Assembly (NCBI GenBank): GCA_904063045.1 | Contig: CAJFCJ010000043.1 | Span: forward strand, 65,581-129,580 | Source: Dimorphilus gyrociliatus | Taxonomy: Eukaryota > Annelida > Polychaeta > Dinophilidae | Direction: 5' to 3' | DNA: 64,000 nucleotides | Shown here: positions 44,655 to 55,800 of the stretch, in pieces | How positions within the stretch are numbered: the stretch's first letter is position 1 | How the letters are laid out: each line of letters opens with the position of its first letter | The notes under the pieces: generated by a model | Told to the model about the DNA's origin: nothing | What the model saw: the letters and a program-made list of their open reading frames with translations, nothing else | The model's database searches: none | Translations under genes and position numbers: made by a program

Positions 44655-44775
44655 TAAGATGATTACAAAGTCAAAAAATTCAAAATGTGTTAAAATCGTT
44701 AAACCTAAAGTTAATCCAAAAGCTCCATCAATATCTGATAACAGTACTAACAATGTATGTGCTGGCTTCTCAGTT
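44655..44775 (-). pseudogene. DEG/ENaC helix-2 fragment
   Basis: The minus strand reads EKPAHTLLVLLSDIDGAFG and LTLGLTILTHFEFFDF, aligned residue for residue with DRPVYTWLALLSDIGGAFG and LVLGATVLTLIEFLDF of the channel gene at 15312-17066. It covers only the second membrane helix and its approach, and it begins three bases after the stop of the RING/B-box/LRR gene. No other channel exon is nearby, so this is a relic. The filter reads G-L-T. Confidence 0.85.
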
Positions 44776-44777
44776 AT

Positions 44778-46406
44778 TTACAAAAACACATTTTTGTTAT
44801 GAAACATTTTTTCCAATTGCTTTCTCTGTTTTCGTTTCAAATCGCATCCAATAAAAAGTATTTCTTCAAGAGTATTCGAAGATCTAAGAAGACCTTGACA
44901 TATATTGAAAAATCCAAATGTCATCTTTGAATTCCCTGATAAATCGATAATTTTAAATTTAGAGCAATTTTTTAAGAGATTCCCAAGACAAGAACTCTGG
45001 TATCCATCCAAATTACAATTTCGCATATAGATTTCTTTTAAACTATCTGCTGATGTGACAAGTCCAGAGCAAATACTTGATACTCCATTACCCATGTTCT
45101 CATTTTCAGAAATGTTGATTATTTCAATTTTAGGAAAATTCATGAGCATATGTCCTATATTGATACATTCATTTTCAGCTAAATCACAGCCAAGTAAATG
45201 AATTTCCTTTAAGGTGTTTGTTGAATTTAATAGTCCAAGAAATACACATGTTATTCTATTGGCTATTCGTAAATTTCCCGACAAATCTATATTTTCAATT
45301 GAATTACAACAATTCAACAAAATTCCAATGTTTTTTGTAGTAGATTTGTCCAAATCACAAAAGCTAAAATTTAATTCTTTTAAACTATTTGAAGAATTGA
45401 ACAGTCCATGAACAATTTTTGAAATTCCTGTTCCTTTATTTGAATTTTTTGAAATATTAATTTTTTCAATGTTTGAACAATTTGATATTAAATTTTCAAT
45501 GGCTTCCATATTATTTTCACTTAAATCGCAATTTGAACATTTCAATTCTTTTAGAACAGTTGAAGATTTATAAAGTTGCTGAAATATTTTTGAAAATTTA
45601 TCATCTCCCAATTTCTTATTACAAGATAAGTCAATACTTTCCACATCAGAATTGGAGTGTATCATTTCAATAGCATAATTAATTTCCTTATCAGTTTTGC
45701 ATTTTGCAGAAAATTGCAGTTTCCTTCCACCTTTTACAAAACGTTGTATATAATCCATATTTTCCAATGAATAGTTAAGTGAAAAATCATTTAACAATTC
45801 AAATTCAATTTTTTTATTTAAAAATTCTTTTAATTCATCACAATTTTTTTTCAAAGTAATATCTTGCTTAAAAAGATCATTTAAAATATTTATTCTTTTA
45901 TCGCTCACATCTTGAACTTTTTTTTTTAAAGCTGTAAAATTTTTCTCAACTTTTAATATCCATATCTTTTGAAGTTGATCAATTCTATTATAAATAGCTT
46001 TGTGATAACTTTTATCTTCATCTATGTATTTTTCTAACAAGTTTTCTTGTGTATTATTTTCACAGTTTAGATGACATTCCTCAAAACATTTTGTACACAA
46101 ATTTCCAATATTATGTACTTTACAGAATAACGACAATTCTTTTGAATGTTTCGGACATAATTTTACAGTTTTGACATCTTTAAGTATATTTTTTTCCAAG
46201 TTACAAATCTGATTTTTCGCCAATTGAGTTTTTTCATTGCAGAGACAAGTGATTTCTGAATTGGATATATTTAATTGTTGCAAACATTCCATACAGAAAT
46301 TAGAATGATGATGGGTAAGAATTGTTGCATCTCTTTCTAAGCAAAGTTTAGAACAAAGAGTGCAAGAAAGTGATTTTTCATTCAGCATAAAACCATTAAC
46401 AGCCAT
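44778..46406 (-). CDS. TRIM-like RING/B-box protein with C-terminal RI-type LRRs
   Basis: A single-exon frame of 542 residues. Residues 15-56 form a RING-like zinc site (C15, C18, H32/H34, C38, C41, C54, C56) whose last pair is C-x-C rather than C-x-x-C. Residues 84-115 fit a B-box (CPKH, FCKVH, CTKCFEECH). A predicted coiled coil follows at about 120-205 (DQLQKIWILKVEKNF, DELKEFLNKKIEF). From about residue 250 to the end, RI-type LRR double units repeat the pattern NLISNCSNIEKINISKN...GISKIVHGLFNSSNSLKELNFSFCDL. RING, B-box and coiled coil define TRIM E3 ligases; the usual C-terminal PRY-SPRY or NHL ligand domain is replaced by LRRs related to those at 13221-14390. It is probably a cytosolic ubiquitin ligase whose target is chosen by the LRRs, which is inference. 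Confidence 0.85.
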   Translation of the reverse strand: MAVNGFMLNEKSLSCTLCSKLCLERDATILTHHHSNFCMECLQQLNISNSEITCLCNEKTQLAKNQICNLEKNILKDVKTVKLCPKHSKELSLFCKVHNIGNLCTKCFEECHLNCENNTQENLLEKYIDEDKSYHKAIYNRIDQLQKIWILKVEKNFTALKKKVQDVSDKRINILNDLFKQDITLKKNCDELKEFLNKKIEFELLNDFSLNYSLENMDYIQRFVKGGRKLQFSAKCKTDKEINYAIEMIHSNSDVESIDLSCNKKLGDDKFSKIFQQLYKSSTVLKELKCSNCDLSENNMEAIENLISNCSNIEKINISKNSNKGTGISKIVHGLFNSSNSLKELNFSFCDLDKSTTKNIGILLNCCNSIENIDLSGNLRIANRITCVFLGLLNSTNTLKEIHLLGCDLAENECINIGHMLMNFPKIEIINISENENMGNGVSSICSGLVTSADSLKEIYMRNCNLDGYQSSCLGNLLKNCSKFKIIDLSGNSKMTFGFFNICQGLLRSSNTLEEILFIGCDLKRKQRKQLEKMFHNKNVFL

Positions 46407-48894
46407 ATTTTCTAGGGAATAAATTCTAAAGATTTAATTTATTACCATGACATTCTATATGTAAATATAAATACTATTGATAGATTAATCCAATCAATCA
46501 CTTTTTAAAGAATGTTTAAATCGTTTCCTTCGATTAAAACATTAATTATAATTTCTGTACATTCTACAAGAAACGAATGTTGTTCTAAACTGATTGCAGA
46601 GTCCAGTGTCCTTATTGACGGTGTCCATATTGGTACATAAATATGGCACACACAGTTAACAGGATTAGAATGGATAATATAGTTTCTGCCATTTTACAAT
46701 TTTCAATGTTTCTACTCGTAAAATCCAGGGTATCTATTATTACTCTGGCAGTGTGTGGGGTGCGTTATCCTGCTGCCAGATGAAGTTTTCTCCAAATTTT
46801 CCACTCAATATTAGGAAAACTGTTCCCACCAACTGGAAGCTTATCCCTACATAGCCTTAGCCTGTCATTGAGCTGCCAGGTTAACAGGTGATTGGGACCA
46901 TCCAGCAAAAACCTGGACTCATCAGTGTTTAAATTTTCATCTGTTATAGGTCTAGTTAGGCAATATCATGAATGAGTTGAGATTGCAAAAATTGAACATT
47001 GTCAATTTATTTCTCTGTAAATCTACACCAGGTGGCTCTTGATAATACACACATATGAGTGTGCGTTAGCATTTGTGCGGGCTTGCCTCTTAAACTATAC
47101 ATTTTACATCGATAACACATACCTATCCTTTTTCTTTTTTAATCAACGTCAGTCTCTCTGCTACTGATTGTTACTTCTATCTGCTCTTTGGAAATGTAGC
47201 CCTATTGTCTAAAATTTTAATTAATTTGGCTAAAACCTGATTCTCTGTCTTTATTTGATGTTGTTATATCCTCCTAACCTCTAGATGCAATTCTCCCAAT
47301 TACAAACCAATGCCTGTCTACTCTTTCTAGCTATCTACCTCAGAAGTAACATCTACTTCAACACTTCTACCATATAGTAAGTATTATTTATAAAATATCT
47401 ATAAATTATAGTTCATAAATGTACAAAACCAAAATCAACATTTAAAATAACTTTCACTAGAAAAAGATTTTTCAAAAAATCTATCAATTCAAAAAGAAAT
47501 GCCTTTGTTAATATAGAAATATGACTCATTTTCCACAGAAGGCCTATTTTCATAGAGATGTACCTACACATTGACTCTAGTGACATTTTTTCTAAAAATT
47601 CTTTCCCTTCTGCTGTGTATTTCTGAAGGAGTTCACCCTTAAATCATTTCAGTACTGATTAAGGTCATAGCAGATCCATTTAGCACAAATCTTTCCCTAT
47701 CTAAGTTCTTTTGTCATTTATCCAATAGCTACATAACAAATTTTTTGAAGATTGCTCTCTGTAAAATAGTCTGATCTCCACTGTGGGGGCTATTTATTTC
47801 TTCTCAGTTTTGAAATTTTACAACTGTCTTTGGACAACCACATCTTGCAAATCATCAAAATTTTTTCTTTCTTTTTATAACATATACCTACCTTCTTATG
47901 AAACATTCACTCAAAATGTCATCCAAAAATAGCTTTTTGATCATCTGTAAAAGAACTTAGAAAAACTTTCTCAATCACTAAAAAAGCAATGAATTTTCAA
48001 CTGTGTTTACACAATAAAAGTTTTTTTATTTACTAAGAGTATTGGAGAGTATCAATGACATTAGTTGAGTTGTTTCAATAAGAAAAGCACAAAGTTTGAA
48101 ATAATTTGACCCAACCTTATATCTAACAAATATTGTTCATATTTTGTCCACTAAATATTATATCCAACAGAAGTTATTTGGAAGTAGCATTTGTACAGCA
48201 TTCATGTAACATTACAATTTTTACATTCAGACACATCTGTCACTACTTACAAACTGGGCATCATAGGCATCTTTCAAAATATCTAAAAAATTTGTTCACT
48301 ATAACCCTACTTTCAAAAATTAGAAAAGAAAATGACAAGAAGAATTTTAGTGTAGCAAAGACTTTACATGTGGTAGAAAATTTTGATAAGTTAATAATTT
48401 TACCTTAACCTTAACCTAATCATATTTTTTTACCTAACCTATTTGAATAAACTTAACCTTTGATAGAACCCAACCTAGTATTTATCAATAGTTTTAATAT
48501 TTTTCTTAGACATTTTCCCATGCTGAAATCTAGCCTTGAAATATTTCACATATGCCTGTCTTTATCAACAAAAACTATTTCAAAAATATCCAAGTAAATA
48601 ATATTTTACAGTTGAATGAAAAGTTTTTTAAATGTGTCTAAAGAGATACAACACAACTAGCCCACTACCATAGATCCTATATTAACCTTAACAATCTGAT
48701 CTGTTAATTCAAAAGATCTCCATAGACCTATAGAAATGTATTTGAAAATATTCTTAACCTCTTTAAAAATACCAATGAAAGAGTTTAAGTAGATGTTTTT
48801 GAAAAATTGTCACAAGACCTTTTGATGAGAAAACACCTATAAGAGAAAACACTTATAAGCAGGCACAATGGTAGCAGAGGTGTTAATAGAAATC
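46407..48894. other. Long gene-free interval with transposon and R1 scraps
   Basis: It contains the Tc1 fragment at 46745-46926, R1-like pieces at about 47340-47430, and a short sequence at 48508-48560 (ACATTTTCCCATGCTGAAATCTAGCC) shared with 43770-43800. I see no supported exon. Confidence 0.5.
46745..46926 (-). mobile_element. Tc1-like transposase fragment
   Basis: The minus strand reads SDESRFLLDG, the region around the first catalytic Asp of Tc1 transposases. In a shifted frame it reads GENFIWQQDNAPHT, the second catalytic Asp region. Sequence between them is shorter than normal. It is a different Tc1 lineage from the element at 3921-5394, because its base composition is richer in GC and its motif wording differs. 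Confidence 0.75.
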
Positions 48895-50140
48895 ATGAAG
48901 AGTTGTACAATATGTACTGTTTTTCTTCTTTTGAATTTAGATTGTATGATATTTAGATTTGTCTCAAATAAATTTTTATTATATTTTAATCAACAGTTTT
49001 TGTGGTTCATTCACAACAATTTTCTGTATCTGTTGAAGTTCCAGCTATAATGTTGGAAGGTTTTGGACAATATCATGTAAATTTTAAACAACAGACTGGA
49101 AATCCTACATGCAGGTTTTTTTTGTACATTAATATTTGAATGAATAATTTTACAAATTTAATTTGTTTTAAAGCTTTACAGCTAAAAAACCAGATGAAAC
49201 TGTGGTAGCACAAGCTACCAAAGATTTAAATTCTATGTTTGAAAGCCACACCATTCAATATTTTACTTTATCATCATTCACTGAAGATTTTATCCTAACT
49301 TTTTCTTTCACTTGTGGTACTTCAGGGTCATCAATTAGTTTTGAATTCAGGACACATGTTTTTGCAGTTGAGACTATGTAATACTTTAAACAATATTCAA
49401 AATATATATAAAAAAATTTAAATATTTCATTTGCTTATGGTTCTACTTTTCTACCTGTGATGTATGGGGTTCAAATTGATGTATCAAGTGCGCAATCCTA
49501 ACCAACTATAGTTAAATTACTTAGACAACTTGGTGACGCTATTTGCAGGTAATTACTTCGGTGAAATTAAATCATTCATCATCATCTATATGATTATTTT
49601 TCGTTATCTCAGCTTAACTCAACCAGACTCTGCCATAGCCATAACAGATTATTCTGGATCAACTGATCTAAGAAATGATAACATGGAAATTACAGTTACT
49701 AAAACTGGTTCTCAGGAATCTCTTCTCATGCTTGCAAGCTGCTCATCTGGTGGAAAGACATTCAATACTGACATTCCAGTTTATTTTTCAGTTGGTGCTC
49801 CTTCACCATGGGCATCTGCAACAGGAGATCCACACTTTGCTCAAAATGTTATTGATAAATCATCAATGTCTACAAAACAAATATGTTATGATGTAACTGG
49901 CCAAATGGGAGATTTTATTTATATTGCTGGATTCTATCACAGTGGAATAAAAGTATTTGGCCAACTTAAAGATGATTAATACATGCATAAAATTATCATT
50001 CAGTCTCCATCAGCAAACATCACAGTATCATTAAATGAAATTCTTCTTGATAATATATATACAATGGAATGGAATGATAATTCAAAGGCAATGGCTGTTG
50101 TACACATACATTCGTCAGCTATATTCTACAATAGAGAAGT
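48895..50140 (+). CDS. Secreted ITIH-C-like protein with in-frame stop
   Basis: Exons 48895-48943, 48997-49114, 49174-49377 and 49613-49982 join with GT-AG introns in matching phases and give 246 residues. The N-terminus is a signal peptide (MKSCTICTVFLLLNL). Two beta-rich segments (VEVPAIMLEGFGQYHV; LTFSFTCGTSGSSISFEFR) precede ASATGDPHFAQNV and KQICYDVTGQMGDF, the core of the inter-alpha-trypsin inhibitor heavy chain C-terminal domain. A TAA at 49980 ends the frame, yet the same frame continues with domain-like sequence (YMHKIIIQSPSANITVSLNEI) to about 50140, where repeat sequence begins. No VIT or vWA domain is upstream, so the protein is much shorter than true ITIHs. The stop may be a real truncation, a pseudogene lesion or an error. 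Confidence 0.65.
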
Positions 50141-50141
50141 A

Positions 50142-50930
50142 GTATTGAACCAGTATTGTACTATGCAGATAGTATTGTATACACAATACTGTTTGTCTTA
50201 ACATGCATTAATCAGATATACTTCCTCCTTATATGCTGATGCTAAATTTACTAACTCAATCAATTGAATATCATTATTAAGGTAGAATATAAAAATAGTC
50301 AAATATACAATCTACATGTTTTCTTGATTGTTGGACTTGTCCTACTAAAATTGTTATGTCTTATGCAACTCTCCAACCTGAGAAATTCAACTATTATTTA
50401 GAAGAGGAAAACAATAAAAACATGACCATATTTACAACTTTTCTTTGTCTTCAAATGTTACTTTTGTTTTTGTGAACATTGAAATTTGTCAACTATCAAC
50501 CCTTAAAAGAGTATATAAACCCTACAAAATTAACAGTTGACAGTTCACTTTTCTAACTGTCAGCTAGTTGTTTAATCTAGCTGGTTTAGAACTAGAAGCT
50601 CATTTTACTCAATACATATTCTTTGGACAAAATACTGGTGTTTTGTTGATTAATTTCTACCAAAATTGCCTTTGTTAGACTATTTGTGGACGAACTTTAA
50701 AGGTTCTATTTGTGTGAGTACTTTGGCAAGTTGGTAAATGATTGGAAAGGATGATTACAGTTGTGACGAACCAGAAATTCCTACAATTACAATACAACAA
50801 AGTACAAATTTAATAGGTTTTATAGCTGTGCAATGTATAGGCACTGCCCTCTGCGAAACTAGGTGAATACTGCTTATCTCTATCAGTGCTATCTGCATAG
50901 TACAATACTGGTTAAATACTACTTATCTAT
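50142..50930. mobile_element. R1-containing unit bounded by imperfect inverted repeats
   Basis: The left end AGTAGTATTGAACCAGTATTGTACTATGCAGATAG (50146-50180) is repeated inverted at 50890-50930 (CTATCTGCATAGTACAATACTGGTTAAATACTACT). Between them lies an R1 copy (about 50310-50815) with TATATAAACCC, ATACATATTCTTTGG and a CAATACAACAAAGTACA end. Inverted boundaries suggest a mobile unit, but I cannot show a target duplication. Confidence 0.45.
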
Positions 50931-51025
50931 TATAGAGTATAGCTGACAAATGTATGTGTACAACTACACTAATCATTTCAGATTATCAATAAGAATTTAC
51001 AGATGTAATTTCTTTTTTTAAATCG

Positions 51026-51304
51026 ATACATCATTTAAAAGTACTCAATGTCAGTGGAACAGATATTTATGATATCCATTTTAGAATAATGTCAGAAAAT
51101 CTTGTCTTATTAGAAGAATTAAATATATCATCAAGAAGTATTAAGAAATTAAGGCCTATTCTCATGTTGAGTAATAAAAAATTGTTCAAAGAGATGTCAG
51201 ATATTGCTATTCAGTATGATGAATTTCAATATCTACTACATTTGGAATATCTAGAAATAGTTGAAATGTCTTTATGTGATTACAATATAGTATTTTATCA
51301 ATGA
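51026..51304 (+). pseudogene. Receptor LRR fragment on plus strand
   Basis: The frame reads IHHLKVLNVSGTDIYDIHF, LVLLEELNISSRSIKKLRP and LLHLEYLEIVEMSL, which are LRR motifs like those of the long receptors. It ends at a stop at 51302. No LDLa or membrane exons adjoin, and repeats lie on both sides, so it is a stranded piece. Confidence 0.55.
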
Positions 51305-51309
51305 ATGAA

Positions 51310-52240
51310 AATGTAACAATTTGAGCATAACTCTACCAAATGCCTGCATACATTGGTGAGTGTAGTGCATGATAAGAACCTAGATGTGTACGATTTAAAA
51401 ATTGAAAATCACCAAAATTTTGCATGAAATACTATATTGTAATAGTATTGAGCAGTGCTCTGCATACCCAAGATACAACTTTTAACTACTTCTAAAGTTA
51501 GTTGTAAATAGACTTTTACAACTTAACTTGAATATTTAACTAATTATCTTAAACATAATATATAATCAATATTAGTTGTTTTTATCATATTTTACCTATA
51601 TTTGGAAATTGTAGATTGTTGAATAGTAGCAAATACGCAATACTATTATAGATAACCAAATGCTTTGGTTTTTGCCATAAAATCTATTTTACACTACAAT
51701 ATCTCATTTTTGTGGTATATAAGAACAGCATTATGCTGATCTTTGTCTATTTTTGTGTGTTGGACACCATCCAAGTTCTACCAAAAATTGTTACATCTTA
51801 TGCAATTTTTGACCTACTCAAAATATAGAACAACAACTCTCCAGAATAAAGAAAAAGTACCAATTATGGTGGCATATTTGGACTTTTCCTATATCTTATA
51901 TGTTACTTTTGTTTGTCTGTATATTTGTGATCTGTGAACTGTCAACTATTGGAAAGGTATATAAACCCTGCAAATTTAACAGTAGACAGTTCAGTCTTAT
52001 CACTGTCAGCTTGTTGCTTAAACCAGCTTGTTTAGAACTAGAAACTTATTTACTCAATAAATATTCTTTGAATGAAATACTGATGTCTTATTGATTAAAT
52101 TTTTGCAAAATTTCATTTTTTGAGACTATCTTTGGACAAACTTGAATGGTTCTATTTGTTTGACTACTATGGTAAATTGGTAAATGATTGGAAAGGGCAA
52201 ATTTGATCTTGATGAATTCAATTACAATTCAACAAAGTAC
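51310..52240 (+). repeat. R1 repeat, long copy (solo-LTR-like)
   Basis: Roughly 0.93 kb matched by 57080-58075. It includes GAGCAGTGCTCTGCATA, TTTTGTGTGTTGGACACCATCC, GGTATATAAACCCTGCAAATTTAACAG, CTCAATAAATATTCTTTGAATG and a CAATTCAACAAAGTACA end. TATA-like and poly-A-like signals in that order suggest an LTR. The first 95 bases (51301-51394) match 57110-57211 only in the opposite orientation. Confidence 0.7.
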
Positions 52241-52805
52241 ATTTAGAAAATTATTATTATTTTTTAAGGGTATTTAACACTTTTGTCTCTTTTGTAGCAT
52301 CTTCCGTAAAATCATTCCTAAAGTATATATATCCTTCTTTTCTCCACAATTCTCCTTAATATACAACTCCTTTACAGATAAATATATCTTGAAATTATTG
52401 GGCTGAAAAGGATGATAATGTAAAATTTAATCTACTAATTTTCCATAGATTTTAAATACTCAACTTGGACAACAATATCCGTTATTGAAAATTGTCCATT
52501 TAGACAAAAGTTATGTCTATGAATTGAGGAAATTGAATGTAAAATTGTTGAAAAACATTTAAAATATTTATAATCTCTATAAAATTCATATGTTATATGA
52601 ATTCCAGAAAATTTGTTTGTCCTGAATAAAATTAGATGATAGTTTTCTTGATTTTTTAGGAAACTTAAAACTAGAAGAGAGGAAAACAAATATATTTAAA
52701 TAATGATTGAAAATGTTAATTCTTTTTTTTTATTTTACAATTCTGAAACCATTCATGTCTTGCATTTTTCAATAAATTCATCCTTTTCAAACAAAACAAA
52801 ATATT
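52241..52805. other. Intergenic, nothing recognised
   Basis: AT-rich 3' flank of the receptor gene. No exon is supported. Confidence 0.4.
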
Positions 52806-55800
52806 TTACTTAATAAGTAGAATGAAGACATGTAATTGAACAATTAACCTCTTTCTAGCAGATTTGACCTTAACTTCTGTAATGGTATTTGTTATCTCTT
52901 GAAAAGACAAGATATAGGGATTTATAATTGAACTTAGAGGTAAAATTGTAACCATTATCCATTCAAATTCATAAATTTCCACTGGAACTTTTGAAAATAG
53001 AATTAAAAATCCTAAATAACAAATAATTAATCATTTTCTATAAAGTTTTTTTATATGTGTTTTTTTTGACACCTAAAAGAGAGACAGTTGTCCAAGTTAA
53101 CATATGACTAACAGTGAAAATAACAACATTCATGTTAACACTTCTTTGATTAGACAACTTTCGAAATTTTTTAAATGACCCCTTTATTATACTGATAAAT
53201 TCACAAGTTAAATAAAACATAAAGATGCTTAACAAAGGCAAAATGATGCAAAATATGATAAATTGATAAATAAAATATACAGTTGAATTTTCCAAGTTGA
53301 GTATTGAGAAACATTTTCTGTCATTTTCCTGACAAAAAAACTCTTGAATATAAACAAAAATGTACCAAAAAAGTATTAGAAACTAATTACTTTGTGAAAA
53401 AAAAATGCAATCATTGATAAAACCAGACAGAATATGAATGAAATTGCAATAAATATGCATTTAAATATCCAAGATTTATGCTTCTCCATTGGGTACTTTA
53501 CCACTCTATTTCTTTCTACTGTTATGAATAGAATACCAGTAGAGGATAAGAGTAGGGAAGAGAAGAGTGTGATTTGCAAAACTTGACAGAAAACACTTTT
53601 GACCCAGGTGATATCATTTTCTAAGTATGAATTTCCATAATAGAGGTCAACAATGGAGATTGATATCATATAGAAAGATATGCACAAGTCAGAAAAACTT
53701 AGTAGTTGTTTAAAATGTTTGGAGGAACTTTTTGCCCTTAAAAGTAAAATTGTTGAAAGAATATTCCCTAAACAACCAAACACTCCATTAAGCCAATAAA
53801 AAACTATTTTACTTTTTGAATGAATAAGCCTTGTACATTGTGGATAGTTGAGTAGTTTGCCTGCTGAACAATTGACATTTTTACCAAGGTATTTTATAGA
53901 AAGACAGCAAATTTTTGAATTGCTTGTATAGATTTTAGGCACTTTAACCATATCTATAAAAACTCTTGCAATTTCAAAATGAGAGATAATTGTATAAGGA
54001 ATAATTAATTTTTTTATTTCAAGTAAATAGGTAAAACTTCCATCTTCTATTGAGTGAATAAAACAACCTTTTATAATGAATATTTGTAATTGTCTTATCA
54101 GATTAAGGTGTAATTTTGATAGTATTGTTATATTTGTATATGATATATCCAAATAATTCAAATGGCTACATTTTAAATGATATAGAAATGATAAAGATTG
54201 AATTGGATTATAGGAAATTATCAATTTTTGAAGTAGTTTTAATTTTTTTCTTAGAATTATATTATCATTTTCACCTACTAATCCATTTTCAGTTAATGAC
54301 AAACTTACTACATTTGGAATAGTAATATTCAAATTTTTAGTCAGGAATCTGTTACTTTTTCTGATAATTAAGATTGTTAAATGAGTAAAAGTTGTATGAA
54401 AAAGTTTGTTTTTTTTGGCAAATTCCCAGTAATATTTAATTTTCTTATACTTTCTATATGTTTAAATTTTAAACTGTTATTGTTTGGCTGTTGTTTCTCA
54501 ACTATTACATTATCCACAAATGCTTTGAAGTGACAATTGAATGAAAATGTGGAAATTTCAATACAACCAGGAAAATTTATTATTGGAATTTTACATAAAA
54601 GCTCATCACTTCCATCAAGACATTCAACAATTCCATTGCATATTTGATACATAGTCAAAAAACGTCTTTGACTTGAACACATAAAAAATCCTTTGGGTAA
54701 AAATTTCCTAAAAGTAAATGTAATTAGATCTATATAATATGTTGCTCTTTTTTCTTTTCTGTTTACCACAATCAACTTCATCATCACCTTGAGGACATTG
54801 GTTAAATCCATCACAAATAAGATCAAGAGAAATGCAATAAGCTTCTCTATAGCAAAGGTATTGGCCATAAGAACAAGATTTTTTAGAACAGGATTCTGAG
54901 AAATTTGGCTTTAATTCACTTAATACATATCCTAAGGATTATGTTGTAACAAAACATTTTGCTATTTTCCTATAAGGTGTATTTGACAATAATTTATTGC
55001 ATTGCAGAATTTCATATTGAAAATTTATATAAGGAACACAAAATGCAAAGCATTCTTTTTGAATATCATTTCGACAGGCTAAATCTTAAATGAAAAAAAA
55101 GGCATTGTAAAAAATTCATTTCTAATTTTTTTTTAAAACCATATTTATATTCTTTTAAAATTGAATTTGAGTTAAAGCATAACTCATCACTTTTATCAAA
55201 ACAGTCAACTTCATTATTGCAAACTTTGTCTTTATTAATGCATTGTCCATTTTTGCATTGTCTAAAAGAGATAAATTATCAGATACCATTCAATAAGTAA
55301 TTAAATCACTGTACACTTCATTTTCAGAACATTTGGGGAAAGCTGAGAAAGAATTTTTTCTATGGATTATAAGCCTTAGATTATAGGAAGAGAACAGAGA
55401 GACAGAGAGAGAGAGACAAAAATTCTTTGTTGGTTTCATCACATAATACTTGAAAGGTGAGATCATTCTTCACTTTTAATCTAACTAACACACCCACATC
55501 TTACTATGAGATGAAACAACTAAAAGACTGAAATCTTCTTAAACAGTCTGTCAGGGAATATGACTATCAACAAACCACAATATTCTTCATCTGAACCATC
55601 AGGACAATCTATCCAAAAGTTACAAACACTTAAATAACTAATAAATTTGTTTCCTGAATGGCATTTGAATATGTGTGTTAATTCAGTATGGCAATATTTT
55701 GAATATTCCTTATTTGTTCTACAATCAATGAGATTTTTGCACAAATGAATCTTATTCAAGAAAATATTAAAGTTTTCACATTTTACAAAATTTTCAGGAA

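Noticed and set aside
54116-54322. Plus-strand frame opposite the receptor LRR
   Set aside because: Antisense shadow of the LRR coding sequence without its own features.
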